In this document: piece after piece, positions 1 to 8,777 of the stretch
Layout: each line of letters opens with the position of its first letter
Position numbering within the stretch: the stretch's first letter is position 1
Source of the DNA: Treponema sp.
GTDB lineage: Bacteria > Spirochaetota > Spirochaetia > Treponematales > Treponemataceae
DNA length: 64,000 bases
Direction of reading: 5' to 3'
NCBI GenBank assembly: GCA_004554075.1
Contig: SFOB01000008.1
Span: forward strand, 1 to 64,000
The notes under the pieces: generated by a model
The model's database searches: none
Told to the model about the DNA's origin: nothing
The model's input: only the letters and a program-made list of their open reading frames with translations
Program-made: the position numbers and the translations under genes

Positions 1-43
1 TGAACTGACCCCAAAAAGTTAGACACTTTTTGGAGGTTAGAAA

Positions 44-385
44 ATGGGAGTTACAATTCCTTATCCAATTGACTTGAGAGTAAAGGTTTTGGCAGAATAC
101 AAGGCAGGAGTTGTCGGTTACAAAACACTTGCAGTCAAATATGGACTGCAGCGAGATACCGTAAGGTATTGGGTTTTACAACAAAGAGCCGGCAGAGGAT
201 TGCCTATGGAAACCAGAAACGAGATAACCATCGATGATGAACAGAAGGATATTGAATACTACAAAACAGAAGCAGAATACTGGAAAGCCTACGCAAAGAA
301 ACTTGAAGCAATAAGGTTTCCAGAAAGTAAAAAAAAACAGCAATCGAAACTATCAAAGAATTGCATAAAAAAGGATACAGAATAA
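44..385 (+). CDS. IS3-family transposase OrfA
   Basis: This 113-residue protein begins with a helix-turn-helix (residues about 10-45, including LAVKYGLQRDTVRYWV) that would bind the element's terminal repeats. A helical segment rich in Glu, Tyr and Lys follows, as expected for the leucine-zipper-like multimerisation region of IS3 OrfA proteins. A start at 44 is supported by a GGAGG-like motif (tttttGGAGGttag) upstream. Near its 3' end the gene runs through nine A residues (329-337), the expected slippery site for making the fused OrfAB transposase by a -1 shift. The reading frame is intact. Confidence 0.85.
   Translation: MGVTIPYPIDLRVKVLAEYKAGVVGYKTLAVKYGLQRDTVRYWVLQQRAGRGLPMETRNEITIDDEQKDIEYYKTEAEYWKAYAKKLEAIRFPESKKKQQSKLSKNCIKKDTE
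329..337 (+). promoter_or_regulatory. Putative programmed -1 frameshift site (A9)
   Basis: Nine consecutive A residues lie in the overlap of the two IS3 frames. The OrfB frame becomes open exactly here, so a -1 slip gives an uninterrupted OrfAB fusion. Poly-A slippery sites are established for many IS3-family elements. The shift itself is inferred. Confidence 0.65.
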
Positions 386-1212
386 GTATTCTTTGTAAGA
401 TTGCTGGCATAAGTCGGGCAACTTTTTATTATCAGAAAGATAACACAAGGAAAACTGACAAGGACCTTGAAACTCTGGAGATAATAAAAATGCTGCCAGA
501 AAAACAATTACGCTATGCAGGAGCTAAGGTAAAAGCTCATTACCTGAATCTCTTGTTTGGCATAAAAATGAATCACAAAAGGATTTTGAGGGTATCAAAT
601 CTGTATGGGATTCATGTAGAAAACCGTGTAAGACGGTTTCCTAAGGGATATTATCAGACTTTGAAGGAGAATGAGGCCAATCTGCCTAAGAATATTCTTA
701 ACAGAGACTTTTCTGCAGATAAACCGTTGCAGAAGCTTGTGACAGATATCTCATACTTCAAAATAAAGAATGGATGGTTATTCCTTAGCGCAGTAATGGA
801 TTTATTCAACAATGAGATTCTGACATTCAGGATGTCTAATCATGCTGATACAGAACTTGCAGTTGATACAATAAACAGTCTGTGCGACAAATATAATATT
901 TCCAATACGCTGATTCATTCGGATCAGGGAAATACTTATAAAGCGTCAGAGTACAGAAAACTGCTGGAAGAGAAAGGTTTTATCCAGAGCATGAGTCGAG
1001 TTGGTAACTGCTGGGACAATGCCTGCATGGAACACTTTTTCGGTACGCTGAAAGCAGAGTCTGGATATTACAATGTTAGTAGACATGGCCTGCTTTCATA
1101 TCAAATGATGGAAGAACTGATAACAGATTTTATTCAGTTCTATAACAAGGACCGCATACAGAAAAAATTAGGCTGGAAATCTCCAAAGACTTTCAGCCTA
1201 AAATGTGCGTAA
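361..1212 (+). CDS. IS3-family transposase OrfB (DDE integrase domain)
   Basis: This frame encodes the catalytic half of the transposase. With the TTG at 361 as residue 1, the DDE triad is visible as D129 (LVTDISYF), D188 (LIHSDQGN) and E224 (ACMEHFFGTL). The 58- and 35-residue intervals fit the IS3/retroviral integrase pattern. The frame is -1 relative to OrfA and is open from 331, immediately after the stop TAA at 328. A -1 slip on the A9 run at 329-337 would therefore join KKK of OrfA to TAIETIKELHKKGYRIS, the normal start of the OrfB HTH_21-like region. Independent initiation at TTG 361 is less likely than frameshifting. Confidence 0.88.
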   Translation: MHKKGYRISILCKIAGISRATFYYQKDNTRKTDKDLETLEIIKMLPEKQLRYAGAKVKAHYLNLLFGIKMNHKRILRVSNLYGIHVENRVRRFPKGYYQTLKENEANLPKNILNRDFSADKPLQKLVTDISYFKIKNGWLFLSAVMDLFNNEILTFRMSNHADTELAVDTINSLCDKYNISNTLIHSDQGNTYKASEYRKLLEEKGFIQSMSRVGNCWDNACMEHFFGTLKAESGYYNVSRHGLLSYQMMEELITDFIQFYNKDRIQKKLGWKSPKTFSLKCA

Positions 1213-1323
1213 TAACTGTCTAAAAAAATGGGGGCAGTTCAGACTTCCCCCTCATTTCTTACATATTTTTTGATATAATCATACAATTTCACGGCGCGGC
1301 GGCTTGCTATAATCACCATTAGT

Positions 1324-2655
1324 ATGAGAGATAATACTGTAAACATGACGGAAGGGAGTCCTGTTCGCCTGCTGCTGGCTTTTTCTGTGCCTATGTTGAT
1401 TGGTAACATTTTTCAGCAGCTTTATAATCTTGTGGATTCGGTGATTGTTGGTCAGTTTGTCGGGGCTGATGCTCTGGCGGCTATTGGGGCTACCGGATCA
1501 ATCACTTTTTTCTTTTTTGCTCTTTGTAACGGAATTGGCGCGGGTGGCGGAATTGTTACTTCCCACTTTTTTGGCGAGGGTGCTGAAGACAAGGTAAAAA
1601 ACTGTATTGCCAACACTGCCTATATCATGCTGGTAATTCCAACGACAATTGGTGCCATTGCCTTTTTTACGGCCGGCCCGATTCTTCATCTTCTTAATAC
1701 TCCGGATTCGATCATGGCCGATTCTAAGGCCTATATGCAGATTATGTGTGTCTGCATGGTGATGATTTCTGTTTACAATTTTGCTTCTTCCATGTTGAGG
1801 GCCCTGGGTGATTCTAAGACTCCGCTTTATTTTTTGATTTTCTCCTGCCTGCTTAACGGCGTACTCGATGTGATTTTTGTTTACAACCTCAAGCTTGGCG
1901 TATGGGGTGCCGGCATTGCAACTTTGATTTCTAACATGGTTTGCGGTACTCTCTGCCTTCTTTTTGCCTTTAAGACAAATCCATATTTTAAGATGAGTCG
2001 GGCTGACTGGCGCGTGAACCCTGTGATTCTCGGCCGCTGTATAAAGCTTGGTGTGCCTTTGTCGCTTCAGTTCTCCCTGATTGCAATTTCCTGCATGGCT
2101 CTTCAGCGAGTGGTAAATTCTTTTGGTCCTGTGGCGGTGGCTGCCTTTACTGCGACAAGCCGAATTGAACAGCTGATTCACCAGCCTTACGGAACTCTTG
2201 GTACCGCCCTTTCAACTTATACCGGCCAGAACTACGGAGCCAAAAAGCACGACCGCATTATTGAAGGCTATCGCAAGAGCATGATTATGATGGCGGTTTT
2301 TACAATCGTTATGATTCCTCTGATTCAGATTTTTGGCCGCCCGATTACCCACCTTTTTGTAAAGGAGCCTGAAGTAATTGAGATGGGTGCTAAGGCCCTG
2401 CGAATTACCAGCTGGTTCTATATTTTCCTTGGCGTGATTTATGTTGTGCGAGGTGTGCTCAACGGTATAGGCGACGCAACCTTTGCCCTGATTAACGGCG
2501 TGACTGAAGTTGTGGGCCGCTTTGTTGTTCCGGTTGCCCTTTGTGCGGTTGCGGCAATCGGCGTCTGGGGCTGCTGGTGGTCTGTAGGCATTGTCTGGTT
2601 CCTTAGTGCACTTACTGCATGGTTGCGTTATCTTTACATGAAAAAAAAGATTTAA
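1324..2655 (+). CDS. MATE-family multidrug/Na+ efflux protein
   Basis: The 443-residue polytopic protein starts with the hallmark MATE N-terminus (MTEGSPVRLLLAFSVPMLIG, then QQLYNLVDSVIVGQFVGADALAAIG). It shows about twelve hydrophobic segments arranged as two homologous halves; the second begins near residue 230 (LGVPLSLQFSLIAISCMALQ). MATE proteins exchange Na+ or H+ for cationic drugs or metabolites across the inner membrane. The substrate cannot be read from sequence. A TATAAT at 1308-1313 lies ten bases before the ATG and there is no convincing Shine-Dalgarno. The gene directly follows the IS3 copy and stands alone on the plus strand. Confidence 0.9.
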   Translation: MRDNTVNMTEGSPVRLLLAFSVPMLIGNIFQQLYNLVDSVIVGQFVGADALAAIGATGSITFFFFALCNGIGAGGGIVTSHFFGEGAEDKVKNCIANTAYIMLVIPTTIGAIAFFTAGPILHLLNTPDSIMADSKAYMQIMCVCMVMISVYNFASSMLRALGDSKTPLYFLIFSCLLNGVLDVIFVYNLKLGVWGAGIATLISNMVCGTLCLLFAFKTNPYFKMSRADWRVNPVILGRCIKLGVPLSLQFSLIAISCMALQRVVNSFGPVAVAAFTATSRIEQLIHQPYGTLGTALSTYTGQNYGAKKHDRIIEGYRKSMIMMAVFTIVMIPLIQIFGRPITHLFVKEPEVIEMGAKALRITSWFYIFLGVIYVVRGVLNGIGDATFALINGVTEVVGRFVVPVALCAVAAIGVWGCWWSVGIVWFLSALTAWLRYLYMKKKI

Positions 2656-2721
2656 TGTTGGATGAGTAAAAAACTTGATAGTTTAGCCTATTGAAAGCAC
2701 TGTATTATATGAAAATATAAT

Positions 2722-5412
2722 ATGATGAAATCCCACAAAAAGCATTGTATAATTATTGCTGCAAGAGCGCTTGTGATGACTAGTGGCCTGTTGATTTTGA
2801 TGGCTTCCAGTTTTACTTCCTGCAGCAAGTCGAAAGGTGACCAAGGAGAAATAAAAATGAGTAAAAATTTTGATTCAGAAGTTAAACGTTTAACTTGTAT
2901 AAAGGCCTTCAGTCTGGCTGATGTAAAGCTTGAAGACGAATATTTTCTTGATGTAACTCAGAAGGATGTAGATTTTCTTAACACCTTTGACGTTGACCGG
3001 CTTTTATATAATTTTCGGCTCACAGCAGGGCTGCCTAACAAAGCAAGCGGCCCTTACAATGGCTGGGAAAATACCCGAATCGGCGGGCATACTTTGGGAC
3101 ATTACCTTGCGGCGGCAGCCCAGGGGCTTGCGGGTGGTTATGGGGATTGCAAGGGGCGTGATGGCCTGACTCTACGCGAACGTCTTTCTTCCTTGATTAA
3201 TGGCCTTGCAGAATGTCAGGCAGCAAGTGGTCGCGACGACCGCTGCAAGCCGGGCTTTATCTTTGGTGCCACAATGGCAGACCCGGCAAAGCCGGAACTT
3301 CAGTTTGATAAGCTGGAAGAAGGAAATCAGGCTGATACCTGGGTGCCATGGTACACAATGCATAAGATTATGAACGGTCTTGTGGAGACGGCAAAACTTG
3401 CGGGAGGACAGACTGCAGAGCAGGCCCTGGAAGTTGCCGAAAAACTTGGCGAATGGATGTACGAGCGAACCTGCGGCTGGTCTGAAGAAACAAGAAGACG
3501 GGTTCTTTCCGTAGAATACGGCGGAATGAATGACTGTCTTTACGAGCTTTACAAATGTGCAAGGGCAGCCGGCTATGCTAAGGCAGATCATTTTAAGCAG
3601 GTGGCTCACACCTTTGATGAAGAATATCTTTTTAAGGAGATTCTTACGGCACCGGCAGTTAAGGGAAAGGATGCCAATATTTTGAACAACCGCCATGCAA
3701 ATACAACAATCCCAAAATTTGTTGGTGCTGTAAACCGCTGTCTTACTTTGAAGGCAGAAGGCGACAGCGCATCTGAAGCAGAACAGAAGCAATATCTTGA
3801 ATACTGCAAGGCTTTCTGGAATCTTGTAACTCAGCATCACACTTATATTACCGGCGGCAACAGCGAGTGCGAGCACTTTGGAAAGGATGATATTCTTGAT
3901 GCAGAACGCAGCAATACAAACTGCGAAACCTGTAATGTTCACAATATGCTTAAGCTTACCCGTGCTCTTTTTATGTTGACCGGAGAGCGCAAGTATGCAG
4001 ACTATTATGAGAATACCTTTATCAATTCGATTCTGGCTTCTGTAAACCGCGAAACAGGAATGACAACCTACTTCCAGCCAATGGCTACCGGTTGTTTTAA
4101 AACCTACTGTAATCCTGATGTAAATAAAAACTACTTCTGGTGCTGTACAGGAACCGGTCTTGAAAACTTTACCAAGCTTGGCGACAGTATATATTTTTAT
4201 GATGATGAAAGTTCGACCCTGCTTGTGAACCAGTATTTCAGTTCTACTGTAAACTGGAAAGCAAAGGGAATTAAGCTCAGCCAGAAATCAGATATTCCGA
4301 TGGGGGAGGCGGTTTCATTAACAGTGGAGACAACAGCTGATTCCGCTGCTACTGACTTTACTCTTGCCCTCCGCATCCCAGACTGGACCTCTGCTGCACC
4401 ATCACTTTTGATAAATGATGCAGAAGCAGACACAAAAGACTTTGCCGAAGAAGACGGCTACCTTTTCATAAAGAGAAACTGGCAGTCTGGCGACACAATC
4501 ACTTTAAACCTTCCAATGGAAATCCGCGCATACACCTTGCCTGATAATCCGAAGGCAGCAGCCTTTAAGTACGGCCCGGTCGTTCTTGCCGCAGAGCTTG
4601 GCCGCGACGACAAAATGACTCTCCGCCAGGTAGGTGTTCAGTGTGACGTGTGTGCAAACAAAATCATCCGTGGTATCTCACTTCCTCTCAACGGAAACTA
4701 CGGCGGCACAAACGGCCTCAAGCCAATCGCTCCGGAATATATCCTTATTAAAAATGCTCAGAGTACAGAAGGCTTTCTTGCAAACATAAACGAGCATTTT
4801 GAGCGTCAGCCTGGCAGCCTTACATTTGTTTTGCATGATATTGGATTTGGGGATTCAGGTGATTTGACTTTCTCTCCATATTATCTCATCAACAATCAGC
4901 GCTACGGAATCTACTGGCTTTATGTTACAGAACTTCCAAAGCAGACAGAAGCTGATGATGCAGAAAAGGAACTTGCAAAATATACATTTATTGAGGGAAT
5001 TGGTGTAGGCTACGGAACTCAGACAGAGGGCAACGAAACAACTGCTCCATACATGCAGGAATCTGGAACCGGTTCTGTGGGCCAGCCTCATGAGCTTACC
5101 CGCTATGCAAAGGATGGAGGAAGCTTCTCTTACGTTTGCAAGGTAAATCCGGATAAAAAGAATTTCCTGCAGTGCAACTTCCTCAGAGACGACAACGGAA
5201 AACGTATTATCATCAAATCCGGCGACACACTTATTGCAGATTACATTCTTTCCTGTGATGGTTCAGAAGAAAAGTTCTTTAAGCTTTTTGAGATTCCAGA
5301 GTCACTTACAAAAGGAAAAGACGGTCTTAGAATAGAGTTTTCTGCCGCGAGATGGTCTGATTCAGCCCGCCTTGCAGCTCCATTAAACACTCTTTTTCTC
5401 GGCAGCAATTAA
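2722..5412 (+). CDS. Lipoprotein beta-L-arabinofuranosidase-like glycoside hydrolase (GH127/GH146 type)
   Basis: The 896-residue protein matches the DUF1680/GH127 family (DEYFLDVTQKDVDFL, GGHTLGHYLAA, QYFSSTVNW). GH127-type enzymes use a zinc-bound cysteine thiolate to release L-arabinofuranose from plant arabinan or hydroxyproline-linked chains. The zinc/nucleophile residues are visible: E402 and C404 in CETCNVHNM, and C474-C475 in FWCCTGTG. A lipoprotein signal ends at C34 (SSFTSC), so the enzyme should be anchored at the periplasmic or outer face. The C-terminal third has the beta-sandwich regions usual for this family. No SD is obvious before the ATG ATG start. The 3' end overlaps the convergent YkgJ-like gene by 30 bases. 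Exact GH family (127 or 146) is not resolved. Confidence 0.88.
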   Translation: MMKSHKKHCIIIAARALVMTSGLLILMASSFTSCSKSKGDQGEIKMSKNFDSEVKRLTCIKAFSLADVKLEDEYFLDVTQKDVDFLNTFDVDRLLYNFRLTAGLPNKASGPYNGWENTRIGGHTLGHYLAAAAQGLAGGYGDCKGRDGLTLRERLSSLINGLAECQAASGRDDRCKPGFIFGATMADPAKPELQFDKLEEGNQADTWVPWYTMHKIMNGLVETAKLAGGQTAEQALEVAEKLGEWMYERTCGWSEETRRRVLSVEYGGMNDCLYELYKCARAAGYAKADHFKQVAHTFDEEYLFKEILTAPAVKGKDANILNNRHANTTIPKFVGAVNRCLTLKAEGDSASEAEQKQYLEYCKAFWNLVTQHHTYITGGNSECEHFGKDDILDAERSNTNCETCNVHNMLKLTRALFMLTGERKYADYYENTFINSILASVNRETGMTTYFQPMATGCFKTYCNPDVNKNYFWCCTGTGLENFTKLGDSIYFYDDESSTLLVNQYFSSTVNWKAKGIKLSQKSDIPMGEAVSLTVETTADSAATDFTLALRIPDWTSAAPSLLINDAEADTKDFAEEDGYLFIKRNWQSGDTITLNLPMEIRAYTLPDNPKAAAFKYGPVVLAAELGRDDKMTLRQVGVQCDVCANKIIRGISLPLNGNYGGTNGLKPIAPEYILIKNAQSTEGFLANINEHFERQPGSLTFVLHDIGFGDSGDLTFSPYYLINNQRYGIYWLYVTELPKQTEADDAEKELAKYTFIEGIGVGYGTQTEGNETTAPYMQESGTGSVGQPHELTRYAKDGGSFSYVCKVNPDKKNFLQCNFLRDDNGKRIIIKSGDTLIADYILSCDGSEEKFFKLFEIPESLTKGKDGLRIEFSAARWSDSARLAAPLNTLFLGSN

Positions 5413-5871
5413 GGCTTCTACCTCTTCTCGGTGAAGAGGTACGTTGTCCAGGTAGGCTTTTTTGTTAGCTTCAATTTCCTCAAGAGGCCAGACGCGGCCC
5501 TTGTTCATGCCAGGGCATTCTGCGGCACATTCATTCCAGGTCTTTTCATCAGCAATCATCCATGACCAGAAAGGATAGGTTGAACACTGAATCGGGCGGG
5601 CTTCGTAGGCAGAGCAGCCGTTTTCCCAGAGAATGCAGTCGTAGTTTTTCTTTTCCTGCAGAGATAAAACCTGAGTGCCGTAATAGTAGTCTGCCCAGCG
5701 GCAGTATTTTGCAACAAAGTCGCCCACGTTCATTTTGAAATGAGAGCAAAGAGTCATTAAATCTCTTTTAGAAAGATATACGAATCCCGGTGAATGTCCG
5801 CAGCAGAAAGAACAGCGCTGGCATTCAAAGTGGAGTCCGTTTTTGTAGAAACAATCGTTTATGTTTTCCAT
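5383..5871 (-). CDS. YkgJ-family cysteine-cluster protein
   Basis: This 162-residue soluble protein carries the family's cysteine motif CQRCSFCCG near the N-terminus, a central Cys (YDCILWENGCSAY) and a later RPIQCSTYPFW, which together should bind an Fe-S cluster or zinc. The biochemical role of YkgJ/UPF0153 proteins is not established. It lies downstream of the diacylglycerol-kinase-like gene on the same strand, separated by an inverted pair of palindromic repeats that comes to within 9 bases of its ATG, and no SD is visible. Its last 30 bases overlap the 3' end of the arabinofuranosidase gene tail to tail. Confidence 0.8.
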   Translation of the reverse strand: MENINDCFYKNGLHFECQRCSFCCGHSPGFVYLSKRDLMTLCSHFKMNVGDFVAKYCRWADYYYGTQVLSLQEKKNYDCILWENGCSAYEARPIQCSTYPFWSWMIADEKTWNECAAECPGMNKGRVWPLEEIEANKKAYLDNVPLHREEVEALIAAEKKSV

Positions 5872-5879
5872 AAGTAAAA

Positions 5880-5939
5880 AGATGCTGAAACAAGTTCAGC
5901 ATGACGCGTATTTGTCATCCTGAACTTGTTTCAGGATCT
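5880..5939. repeat. Inverted pair of CTGAACTTGTTTCAG palindromic repeats
   Basis: Copy one (5880-5905, minus orientation) has arms ATGCTGAA/TTCAGCAT. Copy two (5914-5939, plus) has arms ATCCTGAA/TTCAGGAT. Each copy is bounded by GTCA and TCT, and 8 bases separate them. The pair lies between the diacylglycerol-kinase-like gene and the YkgJ-like gene. Confidence 0.9.
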
Positions 5940-5958
5940 ATATGACGCGCTTAGATTA

Positions 5959-7128
5959 TCACAAACTTACTGGTTTGAGAACCCTGAGGCATGGATCTGT
6001 CAGTTCTATAATCAGAGGGAAGTGGGCCGGTGTAAGCATAGCTGTTTCGCCATCGCACTGCATCAAAATTGATTTGTCATAAGAAAGCCGAACCTTAGCA
6101 GCAGAATGCAGAGAGGCAATAGGAGTGCCCTTGAAAGAACCATCAACAAAGCGGTGGTTTTCTTTTATCAGATTCCAGAGGGAAATTTTTGGCGCAACGC
6201 AAAGGTTATTTTCATCCGGTAAAACCTTATGGCCGCCGCCGTAAACCCTGTAGCCGGAAGCACCAAAAGCCATGAGCGTAATTTGGGTAGAAAGCTCTTC
6301 AGTTTTAGAACCGTCCTCAGAAAACATTTCTATTTTTGCATTGCCAAGAGGAAAATCTTTGTCGTAAACAAAACCGCTTAAAGGAACACAGAGGTGATAG
6401 AAATTGCCCGGAAGCTTTTTCTTTACGGTATTAGTCATGTAAACAACGTATGCATCAAGTCCAAGGCTTGCAATGTTAAAGGAATACCATGGCGCTCTGA
6501 ATTCCGGGTCACCATATTTTGCAGGATCTTTAGAGCCCGCAGCAGAAGCAAGAGTCTCATCATCAACTTCTTTTTCCGGATAGATTCGTACAGCACGGTC
6601 GTTGGCAAAAACAAGGCCGCCCTTTAAAAGCTCAATGGTCTCTTCGATCTTATGACCATCAGTTCCATCATTACCAGTTCCAAGCGGAAGGCGCAGAATA
6701 GTAATGTGATTCATAATGGCATCGTTATGTTTTGGCCCCTGCATAGCTTCCTTGAAAAGAGTGGTCTGCACTTCAAGAGAAGTACCGTCGCCGCCTGCAG
6801 TTACAATAAGATTTTCGCAATCCGGGTCATCACTTGCAATCAACTGTGCAACAACTGATTTTGTTAAATCTTTAGCGTGGCCTGCATATTCAGTAGAGAA
6901 AATCTTATAAGTAACAGATTCTACGCATTGGGGCTGATCTGCAATTTCAGAAATAACGGAAGAAAAATATTTTTTTAAATGTTCTGCCTTAGCCGAATTG
7001 GTAAAACAACCGGCTGTCTTATTTGCTATAAAGTATAGAAAAACTCTCTTTCTGCTCCATAATTTGTTACGGGCAACCAGGGAACTTATACATTCAGCAA
7101 TATCCTGAGGTGTAAGTATTAAGTCCAT
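5959..7128 (-). CDS. Diacylglycerol kinase-family lipid kinase
   Basis: The 389-residue protein has the DAGK catalytic signature: TAGGDGTSLEV (GGDGT at 112-116, nucleotide-binding loop) and LRLPLGTGNDGTDG, followed by the beta-sandwich C-terminal region with FGASGYRVYGGG. The family phosphorylates diacylglycerol or related lipids (or sphingoid bases) at the cytoplasmic membrane. There is no transmembrane segment, as is usual for DgkB/YegS-like kinases. The substrate is not determinable here. The start at 7128 is supported by a promoter whose -10 sits only five bases upstream of the ATG. The YkgJ-like gene follows on the same strand. Confidence 0.85.
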   Translation of the reverse strand: MDLILTPQDIAECISSLVARNKLWSRKRVFLYFIANKTAGCFTNSAKAEHLKKYFSSVISEIADQPQCVESVTYKIFSTEYAGHAKDLTKSVVAQLIASDDPDCENLIVTAGGDGTSLEVQTTLFKEAMQGPKHNDAIMNHITILRLPLGTGNDGTDGHKIEETIELLKGGLVFANDRAVRIYPEKEVDDETLASAAGSKDPAKYGDPEFRAPWYSFNIASLGLDAYVVYMTNTVKKKLPGNFYHLCVPLSGFVYDKDFPLGNAKIEMFSEDGSKTEELSTQITLMAFGASGYRVYGGGHKVLPDENNLCVAPKISLWNLIKENHRFVDGSFKGTPIASLHSAAKVRLSYDKSILMQCDGETAMLTPAHFPLIIELTDPCLRVLKPVSL

Positions 7129-7133
7129 ATTTA

Positions 7134-7163
7134 ACTATAAAACGGCTTTAATGATTTAGTCAA
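7134..7163 (-). promoter_or_regulatory. Predicted leaderless promoter of the lipid kinase gene
   Basis: On the minus strand the order is TTGACT (7158-7163), 18-base spacer, TATAGT (7134-7139), five bases, ATG. Transcription would start at or next to the start codon and no SD is present. Confidence 0.65.
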
Positions 7164-7239
7164 ATAGATTTTTGTGACTTTTAAATAAAAGTTAAACGTT
7201 TGAAATAGTTTTATGATAGTTTTTAAGAGTATTATTCTT

Positions 7240-7268
7240 TTGCAATTTGACTATGATGAGTATATAAT
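7240..7268 (+). promoter_or_regulatory. Sigma-70-type promoter
   Basis: TTGCAA (7240-7245), 17-base spacer and TATAAT (7263-7268) precede the ATG at 7281 by twelve bases. The predicted leader is about six bases and has no SD. Confidence 0.6.
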
Positions 7269-7280
7269 ATTTGTTATAAG

Positions 7281-8777
7281 ATGAGTGAGTTAGATGATCG
7301 TTTAGAAATCGACAGGGCAAAAATTCAGTCCTCTGTTGGTTTACAGATTCCAATAGAAATTACCTCTTATACATTGCCTAGGAATACCGAGGTGTATATT
7401 CGTAGTGTGATGGAAATGTTTCTTGAGGAATGTCATCAGGATCATCTTAAAGAGTATCTGAACTTCTGTTTAAGCGAGCTTCTTACAAATGCAAAAAAAG
7501 CCAATACAAAACGAGTTTACTTTCAGGAAAAAGGACTGGATATAAATAATCCGGAAGATTACAAAAAGGGTATGGAAAACTTCAAGATGGAGACCCTTAC
7601 CAATATCGACCATTATCTTGAACTGCAGAAAAAAGCAGGGCTCTATATAAAGCTTTCACTAAGAATTCTTGCAGACAAAATCTATATAGAAATCAGAAAT
7701 AACGTAACGCTTACTGTTTTTGAAAAAGAGCGAATCCAGCAGAAGCTGGACAGTGTTCAGCAGTATCATGAGATGAACGAGGTATTTACCAATGTACTCG
7801 ACCAGTCGGAGGGTGCCGGTTTAGGTATTATCATCATCATCCTTATGCTGCAGAAGGTAGGCCTTTCAAAAGATAACTATCAGGTTTTTTCAGATGATGA
7901 TGAAACTGTTACCCGCATTATTCTGCCATGTAATAAGGTTGTTTATTCTGCCGTAGAAATGCTTTCTTATGAATTTGTAAATCTAGAAGATACAATTCCA
8001 ATTTTAAAAGATCATTTTGATCAGGCAAATCAGATAGTAAATTTAGCAGACGGAATAGACCGCAAGGCTCTTTATGAGGTTGTAAGAAAAGATCTTTCTC
8101 TGGCCCTGCTGCCTTTTAAGTATGCCCTTGAACAGGATAAGAACTGTTTTAATCTTCAGAAGGCAATAGCTATGCTTTCTGATTATGATTTGAAATTTAT
8201 TTACAGCGACAGCAATCCTCGCAACCGCATTATTGATGATCCTGAATACTTTGGTGAGATTATAAATCATTCAAGAAGAGTTTCTTACTACACCTACAAT
8301 CTCTATAAAAACTGCAAGGCTAAAGATACCTTCCCTCAGGATGAAGATTATATGTATCTTCTGGGCCTCTTTAACAGTTTGGGTGCAGTGATGCTTGCCG
8401 GCGCAAGTAAAAATCAAATGGATTATATTACAGAATTGAGCCAGCAGTATTCTGATTTGGGCGATAAGATTCTTGATATCTTCTTACACAGAAATGCAGC
8501 TACTTATGTAAGTATGGTAGCAGCAAAACGTCTTGGCTTTGCACGTGGAGTTTACTACGATGTTGTTGGCTGGAATGGTCTGGAGCGTGTACCGGAAGCA
8601 GACAGGGCTCGTGTTGCAATCCTTCATCTTGCAGAGATGGTAGACTTTTATTCTCTCGGAATGGCCGATTTTTACCAGATAGATAAAACTGCCTTAAAGC
8701 TTTTTGATATTGTAGATGAACAGCAGTTTGTAAAACTCTCAAACGACCTTAAAGCCGGTTTCGATAAAGAATACTAA
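7281..8777 (+). CDS. Histidine-kinase-like ATPase fused to an HDOD-like domain
   Basis: The 498-residue soluble protein has two parts. Residues about 55-220 resemble a GHKL/HATPase_c fold: an N-box (SELLTNAKKANTKRV) and a glycine-rich lid (EGAGLGIIIII), ending in TRIILP. No dimerisation histidine box is seen, so it is more like an anti-sigma/SpoIIAB-type ATPase than a classic kinase. Residues about 310-490 resemble an HDOD/HD regulatory fold (INHSRRVSYYTYNL, then LLGLFNSLGAVMLAG where active enzymes have LLHDIG). The HD metal residues are therefore absent. A signalling role is inferred. The gene is single, and its last four bases overlap the convergent methyltransferase gene. Confidence 0.7.
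   Translation: MSELDDRLEIDRAKIQSSVGLQIPIEITSYTLPRNTEVYIRSVMEMFLEECHQDHLKEYLNFCLSELLTNAKKANTKRVYFQEKGLDINNPEDYKKGMENFKMETLTNIDHYLELQKKAGLYIKLSLRILADKIYIEIRNNVTLTVFEKERIQQKLDSVQQYHEMNEVFTNVLDQSEGAGLGIIIIILMLQKVGLSKDNYQVFSDDDETVTRIILPCNKVVYSAVEMLSYEFVNLEDTIPILKDHFDQANQIVNLADGIDRKALYEVVRKDLSLALLPFKYALEQDKNCFNLQKAIAMLSDYDLKFIYSDSNPRNRIIDDPEYFGEIINHSRRVSYYTYNLYKNCKAKDTFPQDEDYMYLLGLFNSLGAVMLAGASKNQMDYITELSQQYSDLGDKILDIFLHRNAATYVSMVAAKRLGFARGVYYDVVGWNGLERVPEADRARVAILHLAEMVDFYSLGMADFYQIDKTALKLFDIVDEQQFVKLSNDLKAGFDKEY

Larger units (their letters stand above)
1..1241 (+). mobile_element. IS3-family insertion sequence, complete
   Basis: The element carries two overlapping reading frames typical of IS3 (a helix-turn-helix OrfA and a DDE OrfB). 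It is bounded by imperfect 26-bp inverted repeats: the left end is 1-26 (begins TGAACTGACCCC, ends TTAGACAC) and the right end is 1216-1241, whose reverse complement begins TGAACTGCCCCC and ends TTAGACAG. About 19 of 26 positions match. The left terminus coincides with base 1 of the window, so the flanking target duplication cannot be tested on that side. Both frames are intact, so the copy may be active. Confidence 0.9.

Noticed and set aside
1498..2181. Long minus-strand frame inside the MATE gene.
   Set aside because: Antisense shadow of a well-defined membrane protein, with no start signal.
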